A stretch of 64,000 nt of DNA from Jeongeupia sp. HS-3 (GTDB lineage: Bacteria > Pseudomonadota > Gammaproteobacteria > Burkholderiales > Chitinibacteraceae), in contig NZ_AP024094.1 of the NCBI RefSeq assembly GCF_015140455.1, positions 2,542,001 through 2,606,000 on the forward strand, in the 5' to 3' direction. Both the position numbers and the translations under genes were made by a program. This document shows, in pieces, positions 63,240 to 64,000 of this stretch; the stretch's first letter is position 1, and each line of letters opens with the position of its first letter. The notes under the pieces are model-generated. The model was not told the DNA's origin and ran no database searches. It saw only the letters and a list, made by a program, of their open reading frames with translations.

Positions 63240-64000
63240 ATGAAGACTTCGGCCTTCACGCCACACGCCTCATCGTATTACGCCGCCACCACCAACTCGC
63301 AGCCAGCGCGCCCGGTGCTGGCCGAACACCTGGATGTGGATGTCTGCATCATCGGCGCCGGCTACACCGGGCTCTCGGCCGGGCTGCATCTGACGGAGGC
63401 CGGCTTCAAGGTGGTGATCGTTGAGGCCGCCCGTGTCGGCTGGGGCGCATCGGGCCGCAATGGCGGGCAAATCGTCAATTCGTACTCCCGTGATCTTGAT
63501 GTCATCGAAGCGCGCTACGGCGCCGATACCGCCGGTGCACTCGGCGCCATGGCATTTGAAGGCGGCAGGATTATCCGCGAGCGCATCGCCCGGTATAGCA
63601 TCGATTGCGTCCTGAAGAACGGCGGCGTATTTGCCGCGATCACACCGGGCCATTTCACGCACCTGCAAAAGCAGAAAGCATTGTGGGAGCGCTATGGCCA
63701 CACGCAATTGCAATTGCTTGATGCAAACGCAACGCGCCAAATCGTGGCAAGCGACCGCTACCACGGTGCGCTACTGGATATGAGTGCTGGCCACCTCCAC
63801 CCACTAAACCTGGCACTCGGTGAGGCGGCGGCATTCGAATCACTCGGCGGCCGGATTTTCGAGGATACGCCCGCGATCAGGGTCGAGCGCCGTTTTCGGC
63901 CCATCGTCCACACCCCGCAGGGTTCGGTAACGGCGAATTTCGTGATCGTCGCCGGCAACGCCTATCTCGGCAATCTGGTGCCCGAACTCGCAGCCAAATC
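63240..64000 (+). CDS. puuB: Gamma-glutamylputrescine oxidase (partial)
   Basis: ATG at 63240; the gene runs past the right edge, about 253 codons visible. FAD-dependent oxidoreductase (DAO fold) with dinucleotide-binding motif VCIIGAGYTGLSAGLHL, then GASGRNGGQIVNSY as in PuuB/OrdL. Oxidises gamma-glutamylputrescine to the aldehyde used by PuuC. Last visible gene of the operon. Confidence 0.92.
   Translation, partial: MKTSAFTPHASSYYAATTNSQPARPVLAEHLDVDVCIIGAGYTGLSAGLHLTEAGFKVVIVEAARVGWGASGRNGGQIVNSYSRDLDVIEARYGADTAGALGAMAFEGGRIIRERIARYSIDCVLKNGGVFAAITPGHFTHLQKQKALWERYGHTQLQLLDANATRQIVASDRYHGALLDMSAGHLHPLNLALGEAAAFESLGGRIFEDTPAIRVERRFRPIVHTPQGSVTANFVIVAGNAYLGNLVPELAAK

Noticed and set aside
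61742-63259. 505-codon frame antisense to gabD
   Set aside because: Shadow of a strongly coding high-GC gene.

Overview
The window is high-GC bacterial DNA from a Gram-negative cell: it encodes LPS core enzymes WaaA and WaaC, a 16-strand porin, TonB-dependent BtuB and many Sec signal peptides. A Neisseria-type porin, a secreted GH19 chitinase, short palindromic repeats with a core like the Neisseria Correia element, and the general gene content suggest a betaproteobacterium of the Neisseriales, possibly a chitin-degrading Chitinibacteraceae-like organism. That placement is inference from family resemblance, not from a marker gene.

Left part (0-19.4 kb). Two coupled TPR proteins (one with GGDEF) and a porin come first. 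A large sulfur-scavenging block on the minus strand follows: ssuE, two ssuA, ssuD, ssuC, ssuB and ssuF for alkanesulfonates, sbp for sulfate, and an arylsulfatase overlapping its formylglycine-generating enzyme for sulfate esters. Four of these units share an AT-rich motif 35-125 bases upstream of their starts, which may be a CysB-type site. Inside the block are a coupled hydrolase/EAL pair, a 1-Cys peroxiredoxin, and a bufferin-type operon (six-Cys precursor, DUF692 MNIO enzyme, DUF2063 partner, small 2Fe-2S ferredoxin).

Middle (19.4-44.6 kb). Here lie a GGDEF-EAL sensor, waaC-waaA, a btuB gene behind a cobalamin riboswitch, cobT-cobC-cobS and cobU for cobamide assembly, a LysR/MFS divergent pair, the chitinase, rlmH, a FosX-like fosfomycin hydrolase, maf, pncB, and an Ada-like protein without its N-terminal zinc domain. 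There is also a chemoreceptor fused at its C-terminus to a complete sugar-binding protein, which should therefore sit in the cytoplasm.

Island (44.8-56.4 kb). An 11.5-kb integrative element sits in the initiator tRNA gene, flanked by a 48-bp direct repeat. It carries a tyrosine integrase, a serine resolvase, an IS481-type transposase, an AlpA-like HTH protein, a HUH replication protein, a large structured RNA that may be an orphan HEARO/omega RNA, and a tightly coupled pair: an SF1 helicase and an unrecognised 287-aa partner. That pair is the best candidate for an undescribed (perhaps anti-phage) system.

Right part (56.4-64 kb). A putrescine catabolic cluster of the Puu pathway: puuC divergent from puuD-puuA-aminotransferase-gabD-puuB, the last cut by the window edge. 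It takes putrescine through gamma-glutamylated intermediates to GABA and succinate.
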